This document shows, piece after piece, positions 8,212-16,543 of a stretch of DNA of 64,000 bases. The DNA is from Paenibacillus lautus NBRC 15380 (lineage in GTDB: Bacteria; Bacillota; Bacilli; Paenibacillales; Paenibacillaceae). Numbering within the stretch: position 1 is the first letter of the stretch; every line of letters starts with the position of its first letter. The notes beneath the pieces were generated by a model. The model was given only the letters and a program-made list of their open reading frames with translations. It was not told the DNA's origin and did no database searches. A program made the position numbers and the translations under genes. The stretch is taken from assembly GCF_004000945.1 (NCBI RefSeq), contig NZ_BIMF01000012.1:1-64000 (forward strand), read 5' to 3'.

Positions 8212-8260
8212 AAAAAAGGAACCGTCCTCCGGCCATCATGGTCGGGGGCGATTCCTTTTT
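8212..8260. terminator. Bidirectional terminator
   Basis: AAAAAGGA (8213-8220) and TCCTTTTT (8253-8260) close a GC-rich hairpin, giving T-runs on both strands between the zinc-ribbon gene (+) and the anti-sigma gene (-). Confidence 0.75.
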
Positions 8261-8328
8261 CGCGCCGGCAAAACAACTATAACATTCAGCCTTGTGGTTA
8301 TCCTGATGAGCCTTCAGCATCTCTAACT

Positions 8329-9732
8329 TTATTGAATCGGCACCTCGAATGCCTGCTCCATGACACCAGGGTAGCTGCTTAACGTGAACGTAAGCGGCTG
8401 CGGGTAATCCCCGGGTTTAAGGTGGATATACTGCGTGATGAGGCTTACCTCGGTATCCGATGAAGAACGGGACGAGGAACTGAGCCCGCCCGCATCCTCA
8501 TTAATTTTATGCTTTTTTCCCTCCCCATCCACGAATTCCGGCTCAATCGATACGCTGCCCATATGCCGGTTAGCCTGCTCTTCATATTCAAATGTGAGCG
8601 TATGCCCCGTGTACTCTCCGAACCGGAGGTCGCCGTCCGGTGAATAGATGATCTCCTTTTTATCCGTATCCACCACCAGTTTCATCTTGGAGGGATCCAC
8701 AGCTTGGAAACCGCTCGCTTTCAGCGTGATGGATTCCGGCTTCTCCAAAATATTGCTGTCGAAGAAGTAGGTCATCGCTCCACCGCCTGCACCGGGCAAA
8801 AACGCGGAATCACTGTTCAATCTGATCTTTTCTCCGTTAACCACGGCTTCCAAATACACATCCCATAAACCGGATACCTTCATCGTATTGCTGGAAGGGA
8901 TGTTTGCTTTCAAGACAATTCCGGCAGGAGACAACACGGCTTCTTGCAAATAGAACCTCTGGCTCTCAATCTGCAGCATTTTGTTGAGCGGAATCGTGCT
9001 AATATACTTCCGGACTGTCTCCTTATCAACGGATACGTTAATATCGAGCACCTGCTCGTTCTCTGTAGAGGACTCATAAGCCGTATTCGTCGAATAGGGG
9101 GCGATTTTAAAAGATAACGTCAGTTCCTCAGGTATGGGGTGATTCTCGCCCATATGAATGTACGATCGGGAATGGAACAGCTTGTCGGCGCCGGGCTTAA
9201 TCTCGTTTCCACCCGACGACCCCATACTGTAAGGCAGCGGTTCGCTGGATCCCCGGCGCTTCATCTCCACGCTCTTTAAGTCTGCGGGATTCTCCGCATG
9301 GTTTTGGACCGTATAGAATACCTCCATCTGCTGGGAGCCTACAAGTATCCCGTTCACCGTTACCGTATAATCCCCCTTGGTTACCGATTGATTCACCGGC
9401 TGAATCATGCCGTATTTGTTGGCTGTATTCAGGGTAATATCTTCTCCGAAATCAAACCCGGTCAATGGCGGATACGGCCCTTGAGCCGCCATTTGCTTTT
9501 TGGGATTCACCAGCTCTTCGCTCCCGCCCCATACCACGAACAGCAGCGCAGCCGCTACGGTTACAACCACGGCAGAGACGGTAGCCCTTCGTGCCCGGCT
9601 CCGCTGCGTGCGCCGTCCTCTTCGCATCCCGCTTCGAACCGCCGCGTCCAATGCTTCATCGGATACAACCGCTGTGCTGATCTCCGTATTTTTATTCATC
9701 TCGTTCAGCATTCGCTCTTCCTTCTCAAACAT
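8329..9732 (-). CDS. Anti-sigma factor, DUF4179 type
   Basis: Membrane-anchored anti-sigma protein of about 467 residues. An N-terminal cytoplasmic part (DEALDAAVRSGMRRGRR) that should bind the sigma factor is followed by one membrane helix (ATVSAVVVTVAAALLFVVWG) and a large extracytoplasmic domain of the DUF4179 kind (GFDFGEDITLNTANKYGMIQ and following beta-rich sequence). The ATG at 9732 is chosen because AGGAGGTG lies 9 bases upstream. It overlaps the end of the sigma gene by 8 bases (ATGTTTGA), so translation of the two is coupled. The signal sensed is unknown. Confidence 0.85.
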   Translation of the reverse strand: MFEKEERMLNEMNKNTEISTAVVSDEALDAAVRSGMRRGRRTQRSRARRATVSAVVVTVAAALLFVVWGGSEELVNPKKQMAAQGPYPPLTGFDFGEDITLNTANKYGMIQPVNQSVTKGDYTVTVNGILVGSQQMEVFYTVQNHAENPADLKSVEMKRRGSSEPLPYSMGSSGGNEIKPGADKLFHSRSYIHMGENHPIPEELTLSFKIAPYSTNTAYESSTENEQVLDINVSVDKETVRKYISTIPLNKMLQIESQRFYLQEAVLSPAGIVLKANIPSSNTMKVSGLWDVYLEAVVNGEKIRLNSDSAFLPGAGGGAMTYFFDSNILEKPESITLKASGFQAVDPSKMKLVVDTDKKEIIYSPDGDLRFGEYTGHTLTFEYEEQANRHMGSVSIEPEFVDGEGKKHKINEDAGGLSSSSRSSSDTEVSLITQYIHLKPGDYPQPLTFTLSSYPGVMEQAFEVPIQ

Positions 9733-10252
9733 GGAATAGGGCACCTCCTGGCTCGATTTTTTGCCGCAGCAGCTTTAATCCTTGATGCAGACGGGTTTTG
9801 ACCGTCCCTTCCGGAACCTCAAGAATATTGGCGATATCGCTGATTGTCATGTCCTGATAGTATTTCAAAATCAGCACATGGCGGTATTTGGGTTTCATGC
9901 GGCTGAGCGCACGCTCCAGATCCAGCTTGCTGTCACTGACCATCTCGGCAGCCGTCTCCTGGCTGCGAATTTCTTCAACCGGAACCATGCGTTTTTTCCG
10001 TTTCTGCTCATCCACGCAGCAGTTAATCAGGATCCGAATGAGCCAAGGAACAAAGGCCTCCGGATGCTTCAGCTTCCGGCACTTCATCCACGCCCGGCAT
10101 ACCGTCTCCTGCAATACCTCCAGTGCGTCACTCTCGTTATGCAAATAACTATATGCAATTCCGTATAGGCGCCTCCGGTGCTCCGTAACGAGTGCATAGA
10201 ACGCTTCCTCGTCCCCTCTGCAGGCAGCCGCCGCAAGCTCTTTATTATCCAT
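9725..10252 (-). CDS. ECF-type RNA polymerase sigma factor
   Basis: Sigma-70 family, extracytoplasmic function class, about 175 residues. Region 2 is seen in EAFYALVTEHRRRLYGIAYS and SDALEVLQETVCRAWMKCRK; region 4 in YRHVLILKYYQDMTISDIAN and EVPEGTVKTRLHQGLKLLRQ. I start it at ATG 10252 (MDNKELAAAA), which follows GGGGAAGGG. It is co-translated with its DUF4179 anti-sigma factor, so it should be held inactive until a cell-envelope signal arrives. A candidate self-recognised promoter lies at 10307-10336. Confidence 0.92.
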   Translation of the reverse strand: MDNKELAAAACRGDEEAFYALVTEHRRRLYGIAYSYLHNESDALEVLQETVCRAWMKCRKLKHPEAFVPWLIRILINCCVDEQKRKKRMVPVEEIRSQETAAEMVSDSKLDLERALSRMKPKYRHVLILKYYQDMTISDIANILEVPEGTVKTRLHQGLKLLRQKIEPGGALFHV

Positions 10253-10306
10253 TATCCGATTACCCTTCCCCTTATCCGACCTGCCTCGCTTATTTACATC
10301 ACTGTA

Positions 10307-10336
10307 TATAAGACTGCGAAGCGATTCAAACGGTTT
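10307..10336 (-). promoter_or_regulatory. Candidate ECF-type promoter of the sigma/anti-sigma operon
   Basis: On the minus strand AAACCGTTT (10336-10328) is followed after a short spacer by GTCTTATA (10314-10307), the AAC...CGTC-like layout of ECF promoters. It lies 55 bases before the sigma start, as expected for autoregulation. Confidence 0.5.
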
Positions 10337-10351
10337 TTTTATTTTTCGCAC

Positions 10352-10376
10352 AAAAAAAGCCCGCCCGGTTAGGCAG
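10352..10376 (-). terminator. Terminator after the 63-residue membrane protein gene
   Basis: On the minus strand CTGCC and GGCGG pair across a six-base loop, followed by GC and seven T residues (10358-10352). It lies just upstream of the sigma promoter and separates the two units. Confidence 0.65.
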
Positions 10377-10396
10377 ACTTGTAACGTATTTCTCGA

Positions 10397-10588
10397 TTAA
10401 CTTCGTTTTCTGCGTCCTTTAAAGAAGTAATGGTATCCCAGATAGCCGATGCCGCATAACAGCAGCATAAGCGCAGAAATCCAGATGACAGGAAGCAGAT
10501 ATGGCGTGTGCTGACTGGCTACATACAGCAGTACTGCGGAGAAGGCATACATCACCATCAGAAGTACGATGCGTTTGAAAATATCCAT
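10397..10588 (-). CDS. Small two-helix membrane protein, unknown function
   Basis: A 63-residue protein with two predicted membrane helices (IVLLMVMYAFSAVLLYVA and LLPVIWISALMLLLCGIGYL) and a basic C-terminus (FKGRRKRS), so both ends probably face the cytoplasm. A GAGGGG site precedes the ATG at a normal distance. It stands alone, upstream of the sigma unit with its own terminator. No family is recognised. Confidence 0.6.
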   Translation of the reverse strand: MDIFKRIVLLMVMYAFSAVLLYVASQHTPYLLPVIWISALMLLLCGIGYLGYHYFFKGRRKRS

Positions 10589-10757
10589 GTCGTCCGCCCC
10601 TCACCCTTCATCTCAATAATCTACATTTTTTTCCGTATATCTATCTTTATGGTAACGTAAAATGATGAAAATTGCACTCAAAATTTGGTAAATATATAAA
10701 AATTTTAGTGGTTAGAAGGGCAGATTCATGAAAATGTTAAAATTTGAGCTTGATAAA

Positions 10758-10789
10758 ACTAATATTATTAGTTATTATGCTAACATAAT
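10758..10789 (+). promoter_or_regulatory. Tandem inverted repeats, likely TetR operator
   Basis: ACTAAT-ATT-ATTAGT (10758-10772) and ATTATG-CTAA-CATAAT (10774-10789) are two perfect inverted repeats lying side by side just before the MBL-TetR operon. They are good candidates for autoregulation by the TetR protein encoded second in that operon. Confidence 0.5.
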
Positions 10790-10814
10790 TAGTTTTAAGT
10801 GAGAGGGGAATGTT

Positions 10815-11537
10815 ATGATGTTAAAAACGACGATTGAGCACGTAACTCAAATTTCTTTTCTTCCTCGTCTTTTCCCGGTAAATGTCTATCTTGTAGAAGA
10901 AAGCGACGGGGTTACGCTGATTGATACAGGTATGTCATTTTCCCAAAAGGGAATCCTTCAAGCGGCAGCCGCTATGGGCAAACCCATCACCCGAATCGTC
11001 CTGACCCATGCCCACGGCGACCATGTCGGGGCCCTCGACGGGTTAAAGAAAGAGCTTCCGAATGCGTCGGTCTATATCTCGCGGCGTGATGCGCTGCTGC
11101 TTAAGGGAAATGCCGAGCTCCAGCCTGGAGAACTGCAAACTCCGATTCGCGGAGATATTCCCAAGAACATAACCACCGTTCCGGATGTGCTTCTGAGTGA
11201 CGGGGATTCCATTGGTTCGCTTAAGGCCATCGCCACTCCCGGGCACACGCCGGGACATATGGCATTTCTCGATGAGCGCAGCGGTATTCTGATTGCCGGC
11301 GATGCTTGGCAGACACGGGGCGGATTAGCCGTATCCGGTGTGCTCAAGCCCTGGTTTCCCTTCCCTGCCATGGCGACCTGGAGCAAGGAGCTCGCCCTGG
11401 AAAGCGCCAGAACGCTAACCGCTCTGAAGCCCGCCGTACTGGCCGTCGGACACGGACGGATGCTCAAGAATCCGGCAGCTGCCATGCAGCAGGCCGTTGC
11501 ACATGCGGAATCTACGATCAGGAGGAATGCAAAATGA
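10815..11537 (+). CDS. MBL-fold metallo-hydrolase
   Basis: A 240-residue metallo-beta-lactamase-fold hydrolase. The metal-binding motif THAHGDH (His65, His67, Asp69, His70) is intact, and later ligands are visible in TPGHTPGHMAF and AGDAW. The substrate cannot be deduced; relatives hydrolyse lactones, thioesters or glutathione conjugates. GAGAGGGGA precedes the ATG pair at 10815/10818. Its stop overlaps the start of the following TetR gene (ATGA), so they are translationally coupled and the hydrolase is probably the regulator's target. Confidence 0.85.
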   Translation: MMLKTTIEHVTQISFLPRLFPVNVYLVEESDGVTLIDTGMSFSQKGILQAAAAMGKPITRIVLTHAHGDHVGALDGLKKELPNASVYISRRDALLLKGNAELQPGELQTPIRGDIPKNITTVPDVLLSDGDSIGSLKAIATPGHTPGHMAFLDERSGILIAGDAWQTRGGLAVSGVLKPWFPFPAMATWSKELALESARTLTALKPAVLAVGHGRMLKNPAAAMQQAVAHAESTIRRNAK

Positions 11538-12109
11538 GTCCGAGACCCGGAATCGACCGGCTTCAACTGCTTCAAACCGCTGCCGAACTGGCGGATCAGG
11601 ATGGACTTCATGCCGTGACCTTGGCTGCACTTGCAGGTAAGCTGGGCGTTCGGTCGCCTTCCCTGTATAACCACGTAGACGGACTACCGGGTCTGCATGC
11701 CGCCCTGATGCTGTATGGCCTCCAGACATTGCATGATCGGCTGCTGAAGGCTGTCGCCGGCCGGTCAGGCGAGGATGCCCTGCGTTATGTATGCCTTACC
11801 TATGTCGACTTTGCCCGATCTCACCCCGGATTGTACGAAGCCGCATTGCAGCCTCTCCGTCCGGAACAGGAGGAGGCGCAGCAAGTAGGCAATCAGATTG
11901 TCGAGCTTCTGCTTCAAATTTTAGCTCCGTACCCGTTCAGCGAGGCGGATGCATTGCATGCCGTACGGACCTTTCGCAGCCTATGCCACGGCTTCTCATC
12001 CCTGGAACGTGCAGGCCAATTCGCCATGGATTTGAATGTAGATGAAAGTCTGGATTTCATGATCCGCAGTTTCGTCGCTGGGCTCCAGCTTCAAGACAGA
12101 CGGCGTTAA
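11534..12109 (+). CDS. TetR-family regulator with WHG-type C-terminal domain
   Basis: A 191-residue repressor-type protein. The N-terminal HTH is VTLAALAGKLGVRSPSLYNH. The C-terminal half (YVCLTYVDFARSHPGLYEAA ... TFRSLCHGFSSLE) resembles the WHG/TetR_C_33 ligand domain. The ATG at 11534 overlaps the preceding stop codon as ATGA and follows GGAGGA. The open frame extends far upstream (to 11306), but that part lies inside the hydrolase gene and has no start signal. Confidence 0.87.
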   Translation: MSPRPGIDRLQLLQTAAELADQDGLHAVTLAALAGKLGVRSPSLYNHVDGLPGLHAALMLYGLQTLHDRLLKAVAGRSGEDALRYVCLTYVDFARSHPGLYEAALQPLRPEQEEAQQVGNQIVELLLQILAPYPFSEADALHAVRTFRSLCHGFSSLERAGQFAMDLNVDESLDFMIRSFVAGLQLQDRRR

Positions 12110-12219
12110 AAAGCGCTATACCTCCCGCACCTGCCTGATTTTGCCTGGCATCAGAATGTGCTATAATCAAAAGGCAGCACATTTCATGTCACTTTATCTA
12201 TGGAAAGAGGTTCTGAATT

Positions 12220-12711
12220 GTGGTTAATTTCGATTCCCCAATTCTTCAAATAGGCTCTACGATTGCGATGCTGGTTATGGCACTGACCGTTATTTTCATT
12301 CGAATGAAAGCGAGTCACCGCCCCGTCACCGTCAAGAAGATCATCATCCCTCCGCTAGCGATGAGCACCGGGTTTCTGATGTTCGTTGAGCCGCAGGTAC
12401 GCATCCCGATATGGTGGGCGGGAATTGCCTTTCTGGTAGGCTGGTTCATCTTCTCCTATCCACTGATTCGCAGCACCAAATTCGAGAAGGTCGATGGCCA
12501 GATCTTCATGCAGAAATCGAAAAGCTTTGTTTACATTCTGCTCGGCCTGCTGGCTGTCCGGCTCCTGCTCCACGGATACATTGAGCAGCATATTTCCATC
12601 CCGCAGACCGCGGCGTTGTTCTTCATGCTGGCTTACGGCATGATTGTCCACTGGCGCATCTCGATGTATCGCCAGTATCAGCAATTTACGACACCAGGAA
12701 CGGCTATATAG
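12220..12711 (+). CDS. CcdC-family membrane protein (DUF1453)
   Basis: A 163-residue integral membrane protein with about five predicted helices. The pattern PPLAMSTGFLMF, RIPIWWAGIAFLVGWFIFSYPLIRSTKFEKVDGQIFM is that of the YneJ/CcdC family, whose name comes from linkage to ccdA and cytochrome c maturation in Bacillus; the biochemical role is not established. The start is GTG 12220, 9 bases after GAAAGAGG. No cytochrome c genes are nearby. Confidence 0.8.
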   Translation: MVNFDSPILQIGSTIAMLVMALTVIFIRMKASHRPVTVKKIIIPPLAMSTGFLMFVEPQVRIPIWWAGIAFLVGWFIFSYPLIRSTKFEKVDGQIFMQKSKSFVYILLGLLAVRLLLHGYIEQHISIPQTAALFFMLAYGMIVHWRISMYRQYQQFTTPGTAI

Positions 12712-12756
12712 CGGACATGTTCCATCGTTAACTAGTCATGAAACTTAGCAAGCGCA

Positions 12757-12860
12757 AAAAAGAGTGCCGATGTTCACGCAAACCAGACGGCTGTACCCGT
12801 CCGGCCGCGAAGCTCCCGTATGAGGAGCTTTGCGAAGCGTGTGAATTCGACACTCTTTTA
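12757..12860. terminator. Long branched bidirectional terminator
   Basis: AAAAGAGTG (12758-12766) pairs with CACTCTTTT (12851-12859) and TTCAC (12773-12777) with GTGAA (12841-12845). Inside are two further hairpins, GACGG/CCGTC (12786-12801) and AAGCTCC/GGAGCTT (12810-12830). The whole forms a three-way-junction-like terminator between convergent genes, with T-runs on both strands. Confidence 0.65.
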
Positions 12861-12879
12861 TTTTTTGTCTGTCAAAAGA

Positions 12880-13893
12880 CTAACTTTGCTCCTCGCTTAC
12901 CTTCACCAGCTGTTTCCCGAGATTCTCCCCGGAGAAGAGCCCCAGAAACGCCTCAATGGTCTTCTCGAAACCGTCGACGATATGTTCGGCGTACTGAATG
13001 TTACCATCCCTCAGCCATTCGGCCAGTTCATGCAATGCCTCATTGTACCGATTGGCGTAGTCGCCGACCAGGAAGCCCTTCATCAGTGCCGTATTGGTCA
13101 GCAGCAGGCTCTGAATTCTCGGACCCGTATCGGGTTTTTCCAGGTTATAGAGTGCGATCTGGCCGCAAATCGGGATCCGTGCATTTTTGTTGATAAGACG
13201 CAGCACCGCATCGGAAACCTCACCGCCGACATTATCGAAATAGACGTCCACCCCATTCGGGCAAGCTTCCGCTAAAGCCGAGGCCAGATCTTCGGTCTGG
13301 TAATTGATCGCTGCATCAAACCCCAGCTTTTCCGTCAGGTACTTGGTTTTCTCGTCAGAACCGGCAATACCGATCACCCGGGTCCCTTTGATCTTGGCAA
13401 TCTGCCCGACAATCATGCCAACAGCGCCTGCGGCACCCGATATCACCACCGTCTCGCCTTCCTTCGGCTGACCGATATCCAGCAGTCCGAAATAGGCAGT
13501 CAAACCGGTCATTCCCAGTACGCCCAGGGCGGTCGATACAGGCGCCAGATCCGGGTTGACCTTACGCAGCGTCCCGGTCCGCACGGCGGCAAAGCGCTGC
13601 CAGCCCCATGTTCCTGCAACATAATCGCCTTCCCGATAGGTCGGATCCGTCGATTCCATCACCTGCCCTACTGCGCCTCCAGCGATAACCTCTCCTACCT
13701 CGTAAGGTTTCGCATAACTTTTGGCATCGCTCATTCTGCCCCGCATATACGGATCCACCGACAAGTATACGGTCCGTACCAAGACTTCTCCAGCTTGCGG
13801 AACGGGCAAAGGCTGCTCCTCAAATGTAAAATCCGACTCATCCGGCATGCCTTGCGGCCTTTTGGCTAGTATAATTTGTTCGTTCACAGACAT
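12880..13893 (-). CDS. NADP-dependent medium-chain oxidoreductase (YfmJ/CurA-like)
   Basis: A 337-residue zinc-free medium-chain dehydrogenase/reductase of the leukotriene B4 12-hydroxydehydrogenase group, which reduces alpha,beta-enones with NADPH. Typical motifs are LSVDPYMRGRMSDAKSYAKP near residue 50, the Rossmann segment VVISGAAGAVGMIVGQIAK, and GVDVYFDNVGGEVSDAVL. The start follows AAAAGGAGGG. It is a single gene facing the CcdC-like gene across the branched terminator. Confidence 0.9.
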   Translation of the reverse strand: MSVNEQIILAKRPQGMPDESDFTFEEQPLPVPQAGEVLVRTVYLSVDPYMRGRMSDAKSYAKPYEVGEVIAGGAVGQVMESTDPTYREGDYVAGTWGWQRFAAVRTGTLRKVNPDLAPVSTALGVLGMTGLTAYFGLLDIGQPKEGETVVISGAAGAVGMIVGQIAKIKGTRVIGIAGSDEKTKYLTEKLGFDAAINYQTEDLASALAEACPNGVDVYFDNVGGEVSDAVLRLINKNARIPICGQIALYNLEKPDTGPRIQSLLLTNTALMKGFLVGDYANRYNEALHELAEWLRDGNIQYAEHIVDGFEKTIEAFLGLFSGENLGKQLVKVSEEQS

Positions 13894-14121
13894 CTGAGTA
13901 CCCTCCTTTTAGTAAAACCGTCATCTTTATCTTTACCCATTTTGTCCGTTTACAAATTTCCTAGCCCGAACGCCAGACACGTTAACGACCAGCATCCTTC
14001 ACTTTTGGATGCATTTTCAATTCCAGAAGTTCCACTCAAAGTCCAAGTGCTTCCGCCATGGGTTGAATACCTGAGGGGATTGGTTCATTCAGGATTTTTA
14101 CCCTGCCTGCTATCCTAACCT

Positions 14122-14382
14122 TCATCTGCTCTTTACGAGCAAATTAACGGCATCCTGCACAAGCTTCTCCGTATCCTCACCATTCGCTTCGGCCTTCCGT
14201 ACACAATCCACCAGATTGGAGCTGACGACAACGCCAATAGTCCGGTCGATTGCCGTACGCGAAGCGGATAATTGCGTGATGACCTCCCTGCAGTCCTTGT
14301 TCTCCTCCATCATTTTCAGGATGCCGCGAAGCTGTCCTTCAATCCGCTTGATCCGGTTTTTCATCTGATCGTCGTATTGCAT
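14122..14382 (-). CDS. CsoR-family regulator, CstR-like (C-N-C residue pattern)
   Basis: An 86-residue all-helical DNA-binding protein of the CsoR/RcnR family (MKNRIKRIEGQLRGILKMME is diagnostic). In copper-sensing CsoR the ligands are Cys, His, Cys spaced C-x24-H-x3-C. Here the positions are Cys31, Asn56 and Cys60, so the copper histidine is replaced. The same Cys31/Cys60 arrangement is known for CstR, which senses persulfides and polysulfides, so a reactive-sulfur role is the better inference. No rhodanese, CstA/CstB or sulfurtransferase gene is adjacent. A TGTATAATA promoter element lies about 55 bases upstream. AGGAGG precedes the ATG. Confidence 0.82.
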   Translation of the reverse strand: MQYDDQMKNRIKRIEGQLRGILKMMEENKDCREVITQLSASRTAIDRTIGVVVSSNLVDCVRKAEANGEDTEKLVQDAVNLLVKSR

Positions 14383-14727
14383 GTGACTGTCCTCCTATAC
14401 TACGTATCTGCACTGTCAGGCTTGTCCTTGTCCCTATATTATACAACAAACGCCCGCTATTTCCTTACGACCTGCCCCGCCCGGCAGAATCCCGCTTGAA
14501 AATCCGCACCCTGCTGCCTCGTTGCCGCACAGGATCAGCGACTTCGATATAGGACTTGTATACGCTAAGAGCCCATGGTATATTTTTAAATAACGAATGA
14601 AATCATAGTCACCCAGATCCAAACCTCATAATTTAAAGGCAATGTTATCTTACAAAGGTACAACCTCGGCTATTCATAGTCCTGGCTGTGCCTTTTTTTA
14701 ATTTTACTACTTAAGGAGGAATTATCG
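14383..14727. other. Gene-free interval with a terminator-like hairpin
   Basis: No coding gene is supported. The minus strand holds the promoter of the CstR-like gene (TATAAT near 14440). On the plus strand a terminator-like hairpin (14654-14699) lies just ahead of the GH13 gene. Nothing else is evident. Confidence 0.5.
14654..14699 (+). terminator. Terminator-like hairpin upstream of the GH13 gene
   Basis: AAAGGTACA (14654-14662) pairs with TGTGCCTTT (14687-14695, one wobble), followed by a T-run. No gene precedes it on this strand, so it may be a leader attenuator or may end an unseen RNA. Confidence 0.5.
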
Positions 14728-16476
14728 ATGTTCTTGGAAGCCATCTATCACCGTCCGCGCAAAAACTGGTCCTATGCTTATAACGGCACGACCATCCACC
14801 TCAGAATCCGCACTAAAAAAGACGACCTTACCGAAGTGTACGCCCTTGCAGGCGACAAGTACCTGTGGGATCAAACGATGGAATATATTCCGATGACCAA
14901 GCTGTCCTCGGATGAAATGTTCGATTATTGGGAGTGCGAGGCAACCCCTCCCTATCGCCGCTTGAAATACGGCTTCCTTCTCCAGCAGGGCGACGAGAAA
15001 CGCTGGATGACCGAATATGATTTCCTGACGGAGCCGCCGGCCAATCCGGACCGCCTGTTCGAATACCCGTTCATCAATCCGGATGACGTGTTCCACCCGC
15101 CTGCATGGGTCAAAGACGCGATCTTCTATCAAATCTTCCCGGAACGCTTCGCGAATGGGGACACAAGCAATGACCCGGAAGGCGCCTTGCCTTGGGGCAG
15201 TGCCGAACCGACGCCGAAGAACTTCTTCGGCGGTGACCTTCAGGGGGTTATCGACCATCTCGATCATCTAAGTGAGCTCGGCGTCAACGCGATTTATTTC
15301 ACGCCGCTGTTCACGGCAACGACAAACCATAAATACGATACCGAAGACTATATGGAAATCGATCCGCAATTCGGCGACAAGGACACGCTGAAGAAACTGG
15401 TCGATCTGTGCCATGCGCGCGGAATCCGCGTCTTGCTGGATGCGGTCTTCAATCATTCCGGCAGAACGTTTGCGCCGTTTGTTGACGTGCAGAAGAACGG
15501 TTTGAACTCCAAATATAAGGATTGGTTCTACGTTCGCTCCCTGCCGCTGGAAGTGGTGGATGGCATTCCGACTTACGATACCTTTGCATTCGAGCCGCTG
15601 ATGCCGAAGCTGAACACGGAGAATCCGGAAGTACGGGCTTATCTGCTCAAGGCCGCCGAGTACTGGATCAAGGAAACGGGCATTGACGGCTGGCGCCTGG
15701 ATGTAGCCAACGAGGTGGGGCACAGCTTCTGGCGCGAATTCCGCCAAGTGGTGAAAAAAGCCAACCCGGATGCTTATATCCTTGGCGAAGTGTGGCATGA
15801 ATCCTCCATCTGGCTGGAAGGCGACCAGTTTGACGCCGTCATGAACTACCCGTTCACGAATGCCGTACTGGATTTCTTCATCAACCGTACCGCCGATGCC
15901 GAGAAATTCTCCTTCATGCTCGGCAAACAGCTTGCCGGTTACCCAAGACAAGCCAGCGAAGTGATGTTCAATCTGCTGGACAGCCATGACACCGCAAGAC
16001 TGTTAACGCAGGCGAACGGCGACAAGCGCCTGATGAAACTCGCGGCAATGTTCCAGTTCACGTATTTCGGTACGCCTTGCATCTATTATGGCGACGAAAT
16101 CGGCATGGATGGCGGGCACGATCCGGGCTGCCGCAAATGCATGGAATGGGATGAGTCCAAGCATGACAAGGACCTGTTCCATTTCTACCAAACGCTCATT
16201 AAGCTCCGCAAAGAGCATTCCGCTCTTCGCACGGGAACCTTCAAATTTTTGAAGGCCGAGAAGAACGGCGGCAAGATCGCTTACCTGCGCGAGGACGACA
16301 ATGAAACGATCCTCATTGCCGTCAACAACGACAAGGCAGGCAACACGATGACCCTCCCTGTGCTGGACAGCCAGTGGACGAACCTGTGGAACGGCGAGAG
16401 CCTTAGCGCGAAGCACGGCCAGCTGACCGTGAAGCTGCCTGCTTACGGCTTTGCGATCTTGAAAGCCGGGCAATAA
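14728..16476 (+). CDS. Neopullulanase / cyclomaltodextrinase-type GH13 enzyme
   Basis: A 582-residue cytoplasmic glycoside hydrolase of family 13, subgroup of cyclomaltodextrinase, neopullulanase and maltogenic amylase, which cleave alpha-1,4 links in cyclodextrins, pullulan and maltodextrins. It has the N-terminal CBM34-like domain (residues 1-125: FLEAIYHRPRKNWSYAYNGT) that mediates dimerisation in this group. The catalytic triad is Asp325 (GWRLDVA), Glu354 (ILGEVWH) and Asp421 (LLDSHDT). There is no signal peptide. The start follows AAGGAGGA. It stands apart from the maltose cluster at 35-41 kb but would feed the same pathway. Confidence 0.92.
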   Translation: MFLEAIYHRPRKNWSYAYNGTTIHLRIRTKKDDLTEVYALAGDKYLWDQTMEYIPMTKLSSDEMFDYWECEATPPYRRLKYGFLLQQGDEKRWMTEYDFLTEPPANPDRLFEYPFINPDDVFHPPAWVKDAIFYQIFPERFANGDTSNDPEGALPWGSAEPTPKNFFGGDLQGVIDHLDHLSELGVNAIYFTPLFTATTNHKYDTEDYMEIDPQFGDKDTLKKLVDLCHARGIRVLLDAVFNHSGRTFAPFVDVQKNGLNSKYKDWFYVRSLPLEVVDGIPTYDTFAFEPLMPKLNTENPEVRAYLLKAAEYWIKETGIDGWRLDVANEVGHSFWREFRQVVKKANPDAYILGEVWHESSIWLEGDQFDAVMNYPFTNAVLDFFINRTADAEKFSFMLGKQLAGYPRQASEVMFNLLDSHDTARLLTQANGDKRLMKLAAMFQFTYFGTPCIYYGDEIGMDGGHDPGCRKCMEWDESKHDKDLFHFYQTLIKLRKEHSALRTGTFKFLKAEKNGGKIAYLREDDNETILIAVNNDKAGNTMTLPVLDSQWTNLWNGESLSAKHGQLTVKLPAYGFAILKAGQ

Positions 16477-16481
16477 ACAAT

Positions 16482-16543
16482 AAACTCCCTTTGAATGCCA
16501 TATGGCCCGTGTATGCGGGCCGGCAGTCGAAGGGAGTTTTTTT
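16482..16543. terminator. Terminator after the GH13 gene
   Basis: AAACTCCCTT (16482-16491) pairs with AAGGGAGTTT (16530-16539) and encloses a second hairpin, GGCCCG/CGGGCC. Seven T residues follow. It may also serve the convergent prenyltransferase gene. Confidence 0.82.

Noticed and set aside
11306..11533. TetR frame starting at 11306
   Set aside because: This part overlaps the MBL-hydrolase gene in another frame and has no ribosome binding site; the ATGA overlap at 11534 with GGAGGA is far better.
15268..15987. Antisense open frames within the GH13 gene
   Set aside because: They mirror the coding strand's codon use and lack ribosome binding sites.
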